Assembly (NCBI RefSeq): GCF_014646255.1
Contig: NZ_BMNC01000012.1
Location: 1-64,000, forward strand
Length of the DNA: 64,000 nucleotides
DNA from: Lentzea pudingi
GTDB taxonomy: Bacteria > Actinomycetota > Actinomycetes > Mycobacteriales > Pseudonocardiaceae
Reading direction: 5' to 3'
The translations under genes and the position numbers were made by a program. The stretch's first letter is position 1. Each line of letters begins with the position of its first letter. Under the pieces are notes generated by a model. It was not told where the DNA came from, did not search any database, and worked only from the letters and a program-made list of their open reading frames with translations. Below, in pieces: positions 1 to 9,181 of this stretch.

Positions 1-36
1 GCAACGACCGCTAGAACCCAAGAGATTGCCGGGGGT

Positions 37-55
37 CTGGGGGCAGAGCCCCCAG
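37..55. terminator. Perfect stem-loop downstream of livF
   Basis: CTGGGGGC-AGA-GCCCCCAG forms an 8-bp perfect stem with a 3-nt loop, in the gap beyond the livF stop. It has no T-tract, as is common for actinobacterial terminators. It could serve either strand. Inference from structure only. Confidence 0.5.
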
Positions 56-119
56 GGGAACCACGCAACCGCAACCCCGCCAACGCACCCCAACCACCTA
101 CGACAGCAGCGCGAAAGGA

Positions 120-166
120 CAAAACCCAAAACAAAAGCGGGGCAGAGGCCAAGCCCCCACCCCGCT
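120..166 (-). terminator. Rho-independent-type terminator of the liv operon
   Basis: Read on the minus strand, AGCGGGG (166-160) pairs with CCCCGCT (142-136), and the stem is followed by TTTTGTTTT. It lies 18 bases past the livF stop, the expected place for the end of the livJHMGF transcript. Confidence 0.6.
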
Positions 167-183
167 CCCAAAACCCAAAACCC

Positions 184-900
184 TCAGTGAGCCTCACCCA
201 GGTACGCATCGCGCACCCGCTGGTCAGCCAGAAGCGAATGCCCCGGACCATCCAAAGTGGTCTTCCCAAGGTCGATCACATACCCGTGATCCGACAACGC
301 CAACGCAGCCAACGCGTTCTGCTCCACCAACAAAATGGTGGTGCCCAACGACTGCAGCTCCTTGATGGTGTCGAAGATCTTCTGCGTCATGATCGGCGAC
401 AACCCCATGGAGGGCTCGTCGAGCATCAGCAACCGAGGCTTGGACATCATCGCGCGTCCGATGGCGAGCATCTGCTGCTCACCACCGGAGAAGAGCCCGG
501 CCTTGTTGTTCCGGCGCTCGCCGAGCACGGGGAACAGTTCGTACACCCGCTGGATGTCGGCTTCGACGCCGTCGTCCTTGCGGACGTAGGCACCGAGCTG
601 CAGGTTCTCCTCCACGGTCATCCGGGGGAAGAGCCGGCGGCCCTCGGGGCAGTGCGCGATGCCCTCACCGAGGATCGCGTGCGCCGGGTCGCTGTGGATT
701 TCCTTGCCCTGGAACCGGATCGACCCGGACGTCGGCCGCAACAACCCCGAGATGGTGCGCAGGGTCGTGGTCTTGCCCGCACCGTTCGAGCCGATCAACG
801 ACACGATCTGGCCGGCCTCGACGGTGAACGAGATGTCGCGGACGGCCTCGATCGCGCCGTAGGACACGGAGAGGTTGCGGACTTCGAGCAGCGCGGTCAT
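184..900 (-). CDS. livF: Branched-chain amino-acid ABC transporter ATP-binding protein LivF
   Basis: One of the two cytoplasmic ATPases that drive uptake of Leu/Ile/Val-type solutes. The 238 residues match the usual LivF length. The Walker A motif GSNGAGKTT is at about residues 37-45. An ABC signature (FSGGEQQ) and a Walker B (LLMLDEPSMGL) follow at about 138 and 156. The C-terminus is short, as in LivF rather than LivG. The ATG overlaps the livG stop by 4 bp (ATGA), so translation is probably coupled. It is the last gene of the operon and is followed by a terminator-like hairpin. Confidence 0.93.
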   Translation of the reverse strand: MTALLEVRNLSVSYGAIEAVRDISFTVEAGQIVSLIGSNGAGKTTTLRTISGLLRPTSGSIRFQGKEIHSDPAHAILGEGIAHCPEGRRLFPRMTVEENLQLGAYVRKDDGVEADIQRVYELFPVLGERRNNKAGLFSGGEQQMLAIGRAMMSKPRLLMLDEPSMGLSPIMTQKIFDTIKELQSLGTTILLVEQNALAALALSDHGYVIDLGKTTLDGPGHSLLADQRVRDAYLGEAH

Positions 901-1715
901 GCCTGCTCCTCCTCAGCAGCAGCGGCGGCCTCGACGTCGTGCTGGACTTCGTCCGGGGGCTTGCCGAGGTAGGCCTCGACCACCCGCGGGTCCGCCCGCA
1001 CGACCTCGGGGCTGCCCTCGACGAGCAGCTCGCCCTGCACGAGCACGGAGACCGAGTCGCACAGACCGAAGATGAACTTGATGTCGTGCTCGATGACCAC
1101 GACGGAGACACCCGTCTCGCGGATGCGGAAGATCAGCTGCTGCGTCGCTTCCGTCTCCTGCGGGTTCATACCCGCGGTGGGCTCGTCCAGCAGCAGCACC
1201 GCCGGGTCCGTCGCCAACGCGCGCGCGATCTCCAGACGGCGCTGGTCGCCGTACGGGAGGTTGCGCGAGAGCTCGTCGTCGACGTTGTTCAGGCCGACGA
1301 ACGCGAGCAGCTCCCGCGACCGCTCGCGGGCCGCCTTCTCACCGCGCTGGTAGGCCGGGCCGTGGAACAGCGAGGCCAGAGGGCCCTGCTTCATCCGGAC
1401 GTGGCGGCCGACCATGACGTTCTCCAGCACGGACATGCTGGGGAACAGGCGGATGTTCTGGAACGTGCGGGCCACGCCCGCCTCCGTCACCTTCGCCGGG
1501 TCACCGGGCAGGACGTTGCCCTTGAGCAACACCTCGCCGGTGGTCGGCGTGTACAGACCCGTCAGGCAGTTGAAGAACGTCGTCTTCCCCGCGCCGTTCG
1601 GGCCGATCAGGCCGACGATCTTGCCTTCTTCGAGCGTCAGGGTGACGCCCTTCAACGCCTTGAGGCCACCGAAGACCATCGAGACGTCGCGCGCCTCCAA
1701 AACTGGCGTGCTCAT
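897..1715 (-). CDS. livG: Branched-chain amino-acid ABC transporter ATP-binding protein LivG
   Basis: Second ATPase of the Liv importer, 272 residues. Walker A GPNGAGKTT is at 38-46, then comes the GLYTPTTG stretch typical of LivG, a Walker B (VLLLDEPTAGM) and the long LivG C-terminal tail after the H-loop (VIEHD). The last 20 residues are Ala/Glu-rich and may be a disordered extension. It overlaps livM upstream and livF downstream by 4 bp each, consistent with one polycistronic unit. Confidence 0.93.
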   Translation of the reverse strand: MSTPVLEARDVSMVFGGLKALKGVTLTLEEGKIVGLIGPNGAGKTTFFNCLTGLYTPTTGEVLLKGNVLPGDPAKVTEAGVARTFQNIRLFPSMSVLENVMVGRHVRMKQGPLASLFHGPAYQRGEKAARERSRELLAFVGLNNVDDELSRNLPYGDQRRLEIARALATDPAVLLLDEPTAGMNPQETEATQQLIFRIRETGVSVVVIEHDIKFIFGLCDSVSVLVQGELLVEGSPEVVRADPRVVEAYLGKPPDEVQHDVEAAAAAEEEQA

Positions 1716-3427
1716 GCCTTCTTCGCCTCCAAATGCGCCTCATCGGCGTTTTCATCGGCGCGTTCGACCATCTCAGCGCGCCTGTGCGCATCGGGGATCA
1801 GGCCGACCGGCCGGAACCGCATGATCAGGATCAGCGCGAGGCCGAAGATCATGAGGCGGTAGTCCTCGAAGTCGCGGAGCTTCTCGGGCAGCACGAACAG
1901 CAGCGCGGCACCGAGAACGGCGCCGGGGATCGAGCCCATGCCGCCGAGGATGACCGCCGCGAGCAGCGTGACCGACTCGAGGAACTTGAACGACTCGTAG
2001 GACACGGTGCCGTTCTTGTGCGCGAACACGGCGCCCGCGAGACCCGCGAGCATGGCACCGATGAGGAACGCGAGGATCTTCATCTTGCCGGTGCGGATGC
2101 CCATCGCGCGGGCGGCGTCCTCGTCCTCGCGGATCGCGATCCACGCACGGCCGATGCGGCTGAACTTGAGGTTCGCGAACACCGCCATCGTCGCCGCGAC
2201 GAGCAGCACGATCAGGACGTAGTACAGGACACCGGCCGGCAGCTTGATCGCGCCGATGGTGAACGACTTGTTGAACTCGGCGCCGAACAACGACAGCGCC
2301 GGGATGCCCGGGATGGCGTTGGAGCCATTGGTGAAACCACCGATGTCGTTCTGCGCGGAGCGGGTGAAGATCTCACCGAACGCCAGCGTCACGATCGCCA
2401 GGTAGTCACCGCGGACCCGCAGCGTCGGCGAACCGACGATGGCGCCGAAGATGCCGGCCACGACGGCCGCGATGACGGCGGCGACCGGGAACGGCAGGTC
2501 GAAGCCGAAGTACGCGGTGGCGGCACCGGAGAAGTTCGCTGCCACGAGGGCACCGATGCCCATGAACGCCACGTACCCGAGGTCGAGCAGACCCGCGAGA
2601 CCGACGACGATGTTCAGGCCGATCGCGGTGGCGGCGTAGATGCCGATGTTCGCCGCGACCGTCATCCAGTACTCGTTGCCCGCCTCGGTGAACGGCAGCA
2701 GCAGCGCGCACGCCGCCAGCACGATCACGCTGAAGACGCGGTGCTGCTCGGACAGGGCCGAGATCCAGCGGACGTAACCGACGCCGCTCAGCGCGCCGAG
2801 CAGACCGCCGGCGAACCCGAGGAACGACAGGAAGATCGCGCCCGCGTACGGGTTGGCCGAGCCGACGCCACCGGTGGTGAGCATCGCGGCGACGGCGTAG
2901 AGCACCGCGCCGAACGAGACCAGCAGCACCAGGTAGGCGACCGGCGTGGAGATCTTGAACTTCCACTCGCCCACCGGCCCGATGCCGATGCCGTAGCCCG
3001 CGAGGATCGCCAGCACACCCGCGACGAGTCCGACCACGCCGCCGAACGCGGTGGCTCCGTCGACGGCCGTGATGGCGCCGAGGCCACCGCCCTTGACCGT
3101 GATGTAGACGGCGTTGACGAGCGAAACGATCGTGAGGCCCCAGCCGAGCGCCCGGACGACCCGGCCCCTCGACGGAACCGGTGCGAACGTCGCGACCAGG
3201 ATGAGGACGCCCAGCAGCAGGACGTGCCAGCGGAAGCCCGTGACGGCGAACGGCGCGTCGAAGAACTGCAGCGTGGACTTGTCCGGCCAGTTGCCGTCGT
3301 TGAGGCTGAACGTGACCCACGGCAGGAGCGCCGCGACGATGCCCAGCACGCCACCGGCGGCCGCGAACGGCTTGCCGAGCGACGCGAGCGGAGAAGGCTT
3401 GCCAGAAGTCGTGTCGACCGTACTCAT
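1712..3427 (-). CDS. livM: Branched-chain amino-acid ABC transporter permease LivM with N-terminal membrane extension
   Basis: Membrane permease of the Liv importer. The conserved LivM core occupies roughly residues 240-550 (GLNIVVGLAGLLDLGYVAF, then GSPTLRVRGDYLAIVTLAFGEI in two halves). At 571 residues the protein is far longer than a usual LivM (about 320-420). The first ~230 residues form several extra hydrophobic segments in the same unbroken frame. It overlaps livH and livG by 4 bp. The function of the extension is unknown; similarly extended LivM proteins occur in actinobacteria, so it is probably genuine rather than a fusion artefact. Confidence 0.9.
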   Translation of the reverse strand: MSTVDTTSGKPSPLASLGKPFAAAGGVLGIVAALLPWVTFSLNDGNWPDKSTLQFFDAPFAVTGFRWHVLLLGVLILVATFAPVPSRGRVVRALGWGLTIVSLVNAVYITVKGGGLGAITAVDGATAFGGVVGLVAGVLAILAGYGIGIGPVGEWKFKISTPVAYLVLLVSFGAVLYAVAAMLTTGGVGSANPYAGAIFLSFLGFAGGLLGALSGVGYVRWISALSEQHRVFSVIVLAACALLLPFTEAGNEYWMTVAANIGIYAATAIGLNIVVGLAGLLDLGYVAFMGIGALVAANFSGAATAYFGFDLPFPVAAVIAAVVAGIFGAIVGSPTLRVRGDYLAIVTLAFGEIFTRSAQNDIGGFTNGSNAIPGIPALSLFGAEFNKSFTIGAIKLPAGVLYYVLIVLLVAATMAVFANLKFSRIGRAWIAIREDEDAARAMGIRTGKMKILAFLIGAMLAGLAGAVFAHKNGTVSYESFKFLESVTLLAAVILGGMGSIPGAVLGAALLFVLPEKLRDFEDYRLMIFGLALILIMRFRPVGLIPDAHRRAEMVERADENADEAHLEAKKA

Positions 3428-4338
3428 GCGCGCACCCTTTCCGGCTCACCGAACAGACCCTGCGGGCGGAAGACGAGCACGAGGATCAGCACGACGAAGA
3501 TCCAGACGTAGTCGTACTGGGTGCCACCCGGCATGTACTGACCGGCGACGGTCTTGATCAGACCGATGATGAACGCGCCGATGACCGCACCGCGGATGCT
3601 ACCGACGCCGCCCAGGACGGCCGCCGTGAAGGCGAAGATGCCGGTCTGGAAGCCCATGTCGATGTTGATGTTGTTGAGGTAGCCGCCGTACATGATGCCG
3701 GCGACTCCGGCGAGCACGGCGCCGAAGATGAACGTGAGCACGATCACGCGGTTCGGGTTCACACCCATGAGCTTCGCGGTGTCGGGGTCCTGCGCGGTGG
3801 CACGCATCGCGCGGCCCATGCGTGAACGGTTGACATAGGTCTGCAGGATGACCGCGAGACCCACCGAGAGCACGACGAGCATGACGCCGGTCCACGACAC
3901 GTTGATCGAGCCGATCGTCAGGTTGCCCTCGGGGAAGACCTTCGGGTACGGCAGGTTGGACTTGGCGTTCGGGTAGAAGACGCGCACAGCCTCCTGCAGG
4001 AACACGGACACGCCGAGCGCTGTGATGAGCGGCGCCAGCCGGGGCGCGTTGCGCAGCGGCCGGTAGGCGAACCGTTCCATGATCACGGCGACGACGACCG
4101 CCACCAGGATGCCGCCGACGAACATGAGCGGCAGTGCCACGGCAGCCGACTTCTTGAGATCGTCAGGAAGAAGGGTGAACGTGGCGAGACCTCCGTACGA
4201 GGCCACCATGAAAACCTCGCCGTGGGCGAAGTTGATCAGCTGGATGATGCCGTACACCATCGTGTACCCGAGGGCGATCAGGGCGATCAACGCACCCTGA
4301 ACGACCCCGTTGGCCAGCTGTTGGAGCAGGACTGACAC
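3424..4338 (-). CDS. livH: Branched-chain amino-acid ABC transporter permease LivH
   Basis: Integral membrane permease partner of LivM, 304 residues, normal for the family. The N-terminus shows the family pattern QQLANGVVQGALIALIALG followed by MVYGIIQLINFAHGE. The C-terminus carries the conserved GGVGSIRGAVIGAFIIGL segment. Its ATG follows livJ by 78 bases that contain a strong hairpin, and its stop overlaps the livM start. Confidence 0.93.
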   Translation of the reverse strand: MSVLLQQLANGVVQGALIALIALGYTMVYGIIQLINFAHGEVFMVASYGGLATFTLLPDDLKKSAAVALPLMFVGGILVAVVVAVIMERFAYRPLRNAPRLAPLITALGVSVFLQEAVRVFYPNAKSNLPYPKVFPEGNLTIGSINVSWTGVMLVVLSVGLAVILQTYVNRSRMGRAMRATAQDPDTAKLMGVNPNRVIVLTFIFGAVLAGVAGIMYGGYLNNINIDMGFQTGIFAFTAAVLGGVGSIRGAVIGAFIIGLIKTVAGQYMPGGTQYDYVWIFVVLILVLVFRPQGLFGEPERVRA

Positions 4339-4355
4339 GACTACCTCCGTAGACA

Positions 4356-4386
4356 GCGGGGGCGAGCAAACAACGCCCGCCCCCGC
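4356..4386 (-). terminator. Intercistronic stem-loop between livJ and livH
   Basis: GCGGGGGC (4356-4363) pairs perfectly with GCCCCCGC (4379-4386) across a 15-nt loop. It lies between the livJ stop and the livH start, where ABC operons often carry a partial terminator or RNA-stabilising hairpin that raises binding-protein expression above permease expression. No T-tract follows. Confidence 0.55.
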
Positions 4387-4416
4387 CGTGGCTTCAATCA
4401 GTGTTTAGGTAGTCGA

Positions 4417-5643
4417 TCAGCCGGTGAAGGTGCCGGTCTGAACGTCCTTCCACTTGGCCGAGGTGACCTGGTAGACGGTCAGGACCTTGTTGGTGCTGTC
4501 GCCGTACTGGTCGAACTTGACCTCACCGGTGGCACCGGAGCCGCTGTACTTGCCCACGTTCTGCAGCATGGCGTCACGCTTCGACTCGTCCCAGGCAGCG
4601 CCGTCGACGGTCGCGGCCAGGGCGCCGATGATGGCGTTCGCGGCGTCGTAGGAGAACGCACCGTAGGCGGCGTAGTCCTCCTTGCCGAACTTGGCCTTGT
4701 AGGCGTCGACGAAGGCCTTGGCCGTGGCCAGGGACTCGGTCGGGGCGCCGACGGAGGTGGCGAGGTCGCCCTCCTTGCCGCCGAGCTCGATGTACTTGCC
4801 GTCGAAGATGCCGTCGCCGCCCATCAGCGGAACGTTCAGGCCCGCGGACGCCATCTGCTTGGACAGCGGACCGGCGACCGGGTACTCACCGCCGTAGTAG
4901 ACGGCGTCCGGGCTCAGGGCCTTGATCTTGGAGATGACACCGGAGAAGTCGGTGTCCTTCTCGCCGACCTTCTCGGAGCCGACGATCTGGCCACCCTTCT
5001 TGGCGACCTGCTTCGACAGCTCGGCCGCGAGGCCCTCACCGTAGGTCTTGCCGTCGGTGATGATCGCGATCTTCTTCTTGCCGGCCTTCTCGACGAGGTA
5101 GTTGGCCGCGTACGGGCCCTGCAGGTCGTCGGTGGTGCAGACGCGGAAGTAGTTGTCGAACTGCCGCTTCGGGGCCGTCAGGAAGTCGTTGCCCCTGGTG
5201 AGCGACGGGTTCGTGTTGGCGGGCGACACCTGGGGGATCTTCTTGTCCCGCAGGATCGGCTGGACCGTCTGGGCGACCGACGAGTTCAGCGTGCCGACGA
5301 CACCGACGACGTTCGGGTCGGTCGACAGCTTCGTGGCGGCCTGGGCACCCTTGGCGGGGTTGGCCTCGTCGTCCTGGGCGGACACCGTCAACTTGTAGCC
5401 CTTGACCGTGCACTTCTTGTTCGCCTCGTCCACGGCGAGCTCGGCGGACTGCTTGATGCCGACGCCGAGAGCGGACAGGTTCCCGGACAACGGGGCGACA
5501 ACACCGACGGTCAGAGTGCCCTTCGACGTGTCGCAGCTGCCCCCGTTGCTACCGCTGCCCTCATCCTTGTTCGAGCCACAGGCTGCAAGAACAAGCAGTG
5601 AGGCACCGACGATCGCTGCGGACTTCACAGAGTGCTTACGCAC
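4417..5643 (-). CDS. livJ: Branched-chain amino-acid ABC transporter substrate-binding lipoprotein
   Basis: Extracytoplasmic periplasmic-binding-protein-type I receptor that delivers amino acids to LivHM. I place the start at the GTG at 5643 because GAGGAGG lies just upstream and a lipoprotein signal follows at once: a short basic N-region, a hydrophobic core and a lipobox LAAC with lipid-Cys at residue 22. An in-frame ATG at 5787 would put 48 unlikely residues ahead of the signal. The mature part shows the Peripla_BP_6 pattern (GVVAPLSGNLSALG, then GVVGTLNSSVAQTVQP). About 408 residues. First gene of the liv operon. Confidence 0.92.
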   Translation of the reverse strand: MRKHSVKSAAIVGASLLVLAACGSNKDEGSGSNGGSCDTSKGTLTVGVVAPLSGNLSALGVGIKQSAELAVDEANKKCTVKGYKLTVSAQDDEANPAKGAQAATKLSTDPNVVGVVGTLNSSVAQTVQPILRDKKIPQVSPANTNPSLTRGNDFLTAPKRQFDNYFRVCTTDDLQGPYAANYLVEKAGKKKIAIITDGKTYGEGLAAELSKQVAKKGGQIVGSEKVGEKDTDFSGVISKIKALSPDAVYYGGEYPVAGPLSKQMASAGLNVPLMGGDGIFDGKYIELGGKEGDLATSVGAPTESLATAKAFVDAYKAKFGKEDYAAYGAFSYDAANAIIGALAATVDGAAWDESKRDAMLQNVGKYSGSGATGEVKFDQYGDSTNKVLTVYQVTSAKWKDVQTGTFTG

Positions 5644-5868
5644 GTGATGTCCCTCCTCTATCCCTGCTCCCGGCTGCGCGAGATCTCCGCGCGCCGCTCC
5701 ATCACCCTCTCCTGAGGGATGGCCGGAACCTAGGCGATGACTGTGACCGCAGTCATCAAAGCCAATGGGCTCGTGACCATAACGCAACGCGGCGTTATGT
5801 TTTACTTAAGCAATCTCACAGCCTGTAACCTTCGTTCACTCTTTGGACGGCTGCCATAACGTGGACGT

Positions 5869-7500
5869 ATGACTCCCCGTCGTCGGGTGATCACCGCGGT
5901 GGGCGCTGTCGCGATCATCGTCGCGGCGGTGCTGGTTCTGCGTGCCACCGATGATGCCTCGAAGAAGCCCAGTTCAGAGGCCGTTCGCTTAACTAAGTAC
6001 ACGGCGGATTTCGTCAAGGTTTCATCTCAGCCGGCCCGGCCCAGCCCTCCGTCCACCGTTTGGAGCAGCGACGGGCGGGTCCAATGGACTCCCGTGGACG
6101 GTGCGGCCGGCTACGAGGTCGCCGGGAAGCTCGTCGTCGCGCCCGAGATCGCGGGATCCGGGCGGCCGGAGGTGCGCGCGGTGGACGCGTTCGGCCAGCG
6201 ATCTTCGCCGGTCAGGGCGGAGGAACGGCCCAGCGACTACGGCTGGCGCCGAACGATCGACGGATGGCTGGACGACTTCGACGACACGTTCCTCGAACGC
6301 CGCTACCACCTGAGCGGGCGGCGAGGGTGCGTCAACCCGAGTTCGGGTTCCGGCGGCCGCCTGGTGCTCGACATGCCGTGCGGGAACGACACGGCCGTGT
6401 TGCGCGCACGGACGCCGATGCAGCTGAACGAGTCGGGCGAACTGGGGCGGGTGGCCGTCGTGACGGACGCGGCCGGGCCACGCGGCAGGCTCGTGCTCGA
6501 CCTGGTCCCCGGAACCCCTGATCGACTCGGACCCATACCTCCTCCTGATGCGATCCGCGTGGTGGTGGACGACTCCGTGGCCCCCGGAACGCGTGGAGCA
6601 GGCGTTCTGCATCGATTCGAAGCAGTGCTGACAGATAACGATGTGCGCGTCATGCAAGATGGCGCCCAGATCGCGGCGCTGCCGGTCGTGCCGAAGTGGC
6701 GCGAGGCGAGCGTGTTGATCAGCGTCACCCCGCCGGCCAGCTATCCCGGACGCGTGGAGATCGACGCCGTGGGCTTCACGGGTGGCCGTCAGCCCGTCAC
6801 CGACGTGATCGAGACACCGGTCGTCGCGGGCACGTTGCGCGTGCTCGAACCCGACGAGGAGGCGCCGAGCATCGGCATAGCGCGCGCACCGTTGCGTGCG
6901 GCGCCTTCAGCGCGGTTGCGGACGACGGTGCGATTCGGCGACGGCGGTGATCCGAACGGCCTGGTCGCGGAGCTCGGGCCGGCGAAGGTGCCGTTGCGGC
7001 CGGAGGTGAGCGGCTGGTCGACGGCGGAGGACAGCGAGTTGACGCTGGTGGGAGACCTGCCCGCCGAGTTGCTCGGAGAAGCCGGGACGCACGCGCTGAC
7101 GCCGTTCGTGCTGCGGATGCCGGGTGCGTCGCAGGCCCAGGTGCTGGAGAGCTACCTGGAAATTCCGGGCCAGTCGCCGGCGAAGCTGGAGAACGCCCCG
7201 GCCGAGCCTCCGCCCGTTTTGCCCGTCATGACCGCTGAGTTCACCGCTAAGGGCCCGAACGACGTGACCTTGGTCGTCACCCTCGACGCCGCCCATGCGC
7301 GCTCTGTGGCGCCTATAGCGGGCTTCGAGGTGTACGTCGACAGCTCTCTCGCGGCGACCGTGCCGATGCCCGGTGGCGTAGGTGGCCGGCACGAGCTGCT
7401 GATCGAGCTGAAAGGCAGCCACAACGTCGAAGTCCGCCTGCGCCCTGAGGATCCGGGGCGGCAGACGGACTCCGTGTTGCTCGAACTCAGCGGAAGCTGA
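5869..7500 (+). CDS. Membrane-anchored secreted protein of unknown function
   Basis: I do not recognise this 543-residue protein. It has a short Arg-rich N-terminus, one hydrophobic segment (about 8-25) acting as an anchor or uncleaved signal, then a Pro/Ser linker. A short stretch around residue 68 (VQWTPVDGAAGYEV) resembles a fibronectin-III strand. The remainder is rich in beta-strand-like alternation (e.g. DGWLDDFDDTFLERRYHL), suggesting extracellular beta-sandwich domains. It is divergent from livJ and convergent with the ANTAR regulator (one base between stops). Role unknown; it could be a cell-surface binding protein. Confidence 0.75.
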   Translation: MTPRRRVITAVGAVAIIVAAVLVLRATDDASKKPSSEAVRLTKYTADFVKVSSQPARPSPPSTVWSSDGRVQWTPVDGAAGYEVAGKLVVAPEIAGSGRPEVRAVDAFGQRSSPVRAEERPSDYGWRRTIDGWLDDFDDTFLERRYHLSGRRGCVNPSSGSGGRLVLDMPCGNDTAVLRARTPMQLNESGELGRVAVVTDAAGPRGRLVLDLVPGTPDRLGPIPPPDAIRVVVDDSVAPGTRGAGVLHRFEAVLTDNDVRVMQDGAQIAALPVVPKWREASVLISVTPPASYPGRVEIDAVGFTGGRQPVTDVIETPVVAGTLRVLEPDEEAPSIGIARAPLRAAPSARLRTTVRFGDGGDPNGLVAELGPAKVPLRPEVSGWSTAEDSELTLVGDLPAELLGEAGTHALTPFVLRMPGASQAQVLESYLEIPGQSPAKLENAPAEPPPVLPVMTAEFTAKGPNDVTLVVTLDAAHARSVAPIAGFEVYVDSSLAATVPMPGGVGGRHELLIELKGSHNVEVRLRPEDPGRQTDSVLLELSGS

Positions 7501-7501
7501 C

Positions 7502-8113
7502 TCAGCCGAAGTTCTCGATGACGGCCTCGGCGACGGCCTTCATCGTGGTGCGGCGGTCCATGGCGGTGCGCTGCACCCAGCGGAACGCCTCGGGCTCGCT
7601 CAGCCCCTGCTTGGTCATGAGAACGCCCTTGGCGCGCTCCACGACCTTGCGGGTCTCCAGGCGCTCGGTGAGCCCGGCGACCTCCTGCTCCAGCGCGGCC
7701 AGCTCGTTGAACCGGCTCATGGCCAGCTCGATCGCGGGCACGAGGTCCCGCTTCTGGAACGGCTTGACCAGGTAGGCCATCGCACCCGCGTCACGGGCGC
7801 GCTCGACCAGGTCGCGCTGGCTGAACGCGGTGAGGATCACGACCGGCGCGATCCGGTTGCCCGCGATGTGCTGCGCCGCCTCGATCCCGTCGACCTTGGG
7901 CATCTTGACGTCCAGGATCACGAGGTCGGGGTCGAGTTCGGTCGCGAGCTTGATGGCCTCTTCACCATCTGCGGCCTCGCCCGCCACGTCGTAGCCCTCT
8001 TCGCGCAACATCTCCACGAGGTCGAGGCGGATCAGCGCCTCGTCCTCGGCGACGAGCACGCGAGGGGCCTTGCGCGTGGCTTCGGACTGGGCCTCGGCAG
8101 CCTGCTGGGTCAC
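7502..8113 (-). CDS. pdtaR: ANTAR-domain response regulator, PdtaR-like
   Basis: 203-residue cytoplasmic response regulator with an N-terminal receiver and a C-terminal ANTAR RNA-binding domain. The acidic pair (AEDE) is near residue 23, the phospho-acceptor Asp at 68 (VILDVKMP) and the conserved Lys in YLVKPF. The ANTAR part spans about 145-200 (RKVVERAKGVLM, then AFRWVQRTAMDRRTTM). ANTAR proteins antiterminate transcription by binding paired hairpins; mycobacterial PdtaR acts with the kinase PdtaS. No kinase gene is adjacent here, as is usual for this family. Confidence 0.9.
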   Translation of the reverse strand: MTQQAAEAQSEATRKAPRVLVAEDEALIRLDLVEMLREEGYDVAGEAADGEEAIKLATELDPDLVILDVKMPKVDGIEAAQHIAGNRIAPVVILTAFSQRDLVERARDAGAMAYLVKPFQKRDLVPAIELAMSRFNELAALEQEVAGLTERLETRKVVERAKGVLMTKQGLSEPEAFRWVQRTAMDRRTTMKAVAEAVIENFG

Positions 8114-8155
8114 CGGGGTCCTCCTGACGATCGTTCCTGCGGGCGAAAGCGCAGT

Positions 8156-8977
8156 CTAGCGGTGGTCAGGCCGCTGATCAGGCTCACCGGCCGTGATGGC
8201 AGACACGAACTCCTCGGGCCACGGATAGGTCCGCAGGCCTTCCTCGACGTCCTCGGCCGGAGCGTCGAGGCGGCGCAGCACGATCTGCCGGGTGGTCCCG
8301 AAGTCCGGGTGGCCGAGGCTGTGCCGGATCTCGTCCTCCGAGGGACCACCGGCCCACTCGGCGAACCAGGCCCCGCCCATCGGGAGTGCGCGCAACCAGC
8401 TGGCGTCATGCCACAGGTGTACTCGCCGCAGCAGGGCGCTCCCAGTGGCCGATTCCGCGACCGCGTCATCGGTACCTCCGCCATCGGTGTACTCGACGCC
8501 GCGGTGCTCGTGCATCCAGCGCACGTACCGCATGCCGAGATCCCAGGCCGGTTCGTCGACCCCGGCCAGCACGACCCCGGCGTCCCCGGTGGTCAGCTCG
8601 GCCGACCGCCGGTACTGCCGGTGCGCGAGACCGGCGACGCCCATGCCGAACCCGCCCTCGGTGCGCGGCAGCAGTTCGAACAGCAGCGGGCCGAGAGCCC
8701 TGGGACTCAGGTGCAGCCGCAGCGTCTCCCCCGGCTCGACCGTCCGGAACGCGTGGGCGGGCCTGATGATGCTCGCGGGCGGCATCAGCTGGAGCATGCT
8801 CGCGGCGGTGCAGCCCGCGACCAGCACCTCGGCCTCCAGCTGACGCTGGGACTCGGTGGTGGCGTCGGGCAGCAGCGCGTCCCCGTCGCGGACGGCCGGA
8901 ACCGCCTGGGACAGGTTCTCACCCGTGTAGGTGCGCCGGAGATCGGCGAGCTGGTCCGTCGTGGACAGACGTGCCAT
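8156..8977 (-). CDS. Conserved hypothetical protein
   Basis: No family recognised. I choose the ATG at 8977 (273 residues) because GAGGAC lies about 9 bases upstream and the conserved-looking N-terminus (MARLSTTDQLADLRRTYTGE) starts there; a longer frame reaches 9097 but adds Arg-rich, non-protein-like sequence. There is no signal peptide or membrane segment. The C-terminal third is rich in Trp and acidic residues. It lies 42 bases upstream of pdtaR on the same strand, so co-transcription is possible. Function unknown. Confidence 0.7.
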   Translation of the reverse strand: MARLSTTDQLADLRRTYTGENLSQAVPAVRDGDALLPDATTESQRQLEAEVLVAGCTAASMLQLMPPASIIRPAHAFRTVEPGETLRLHLSPRALGPLLFELLPRTEGGFGMGVAGLAHRQYRRSAELTTGDAGVVLAGVDEPAWDLGMRYVRWMHEHRGVEYTDGGGTDDAVAESATGSALLRRVHLWHDASWLRALPMGGAWFAEWAGGPSEDEIRHSLGHPDFGTTRQIVLRRLDAPAEDVEEGLRTYPWPEEFVSAITAGEPDQRPDHR

Positions 8978-9181
8978 GACAGCAGTCCTCGTTTCCGCCG
9001 CCCGGCTCGGCCGACAAGGACGCATGTGCACGCGTCTTCGGTGGTCGGTTCGCTTCAGCGAGCAGGAGTTGCTGAACACTGCGGCGGAGAATGCCACTCG
9101 GTGCCGGGGAGTGGCTCCAGCCTCACGTCTGCTCGGACGCCACTGACCACGGTACCGGACCGGCGCACCTGTTTTTCCGGG

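Noticed and set aside
5644-5787. 48-residue N-terminal extension of livJ
   Set aside because: It would place polar, non-signal residues ahead of a perfect lipoprotein signal, and the GTG at 5643 has its own strong Shine-Dalgarno.
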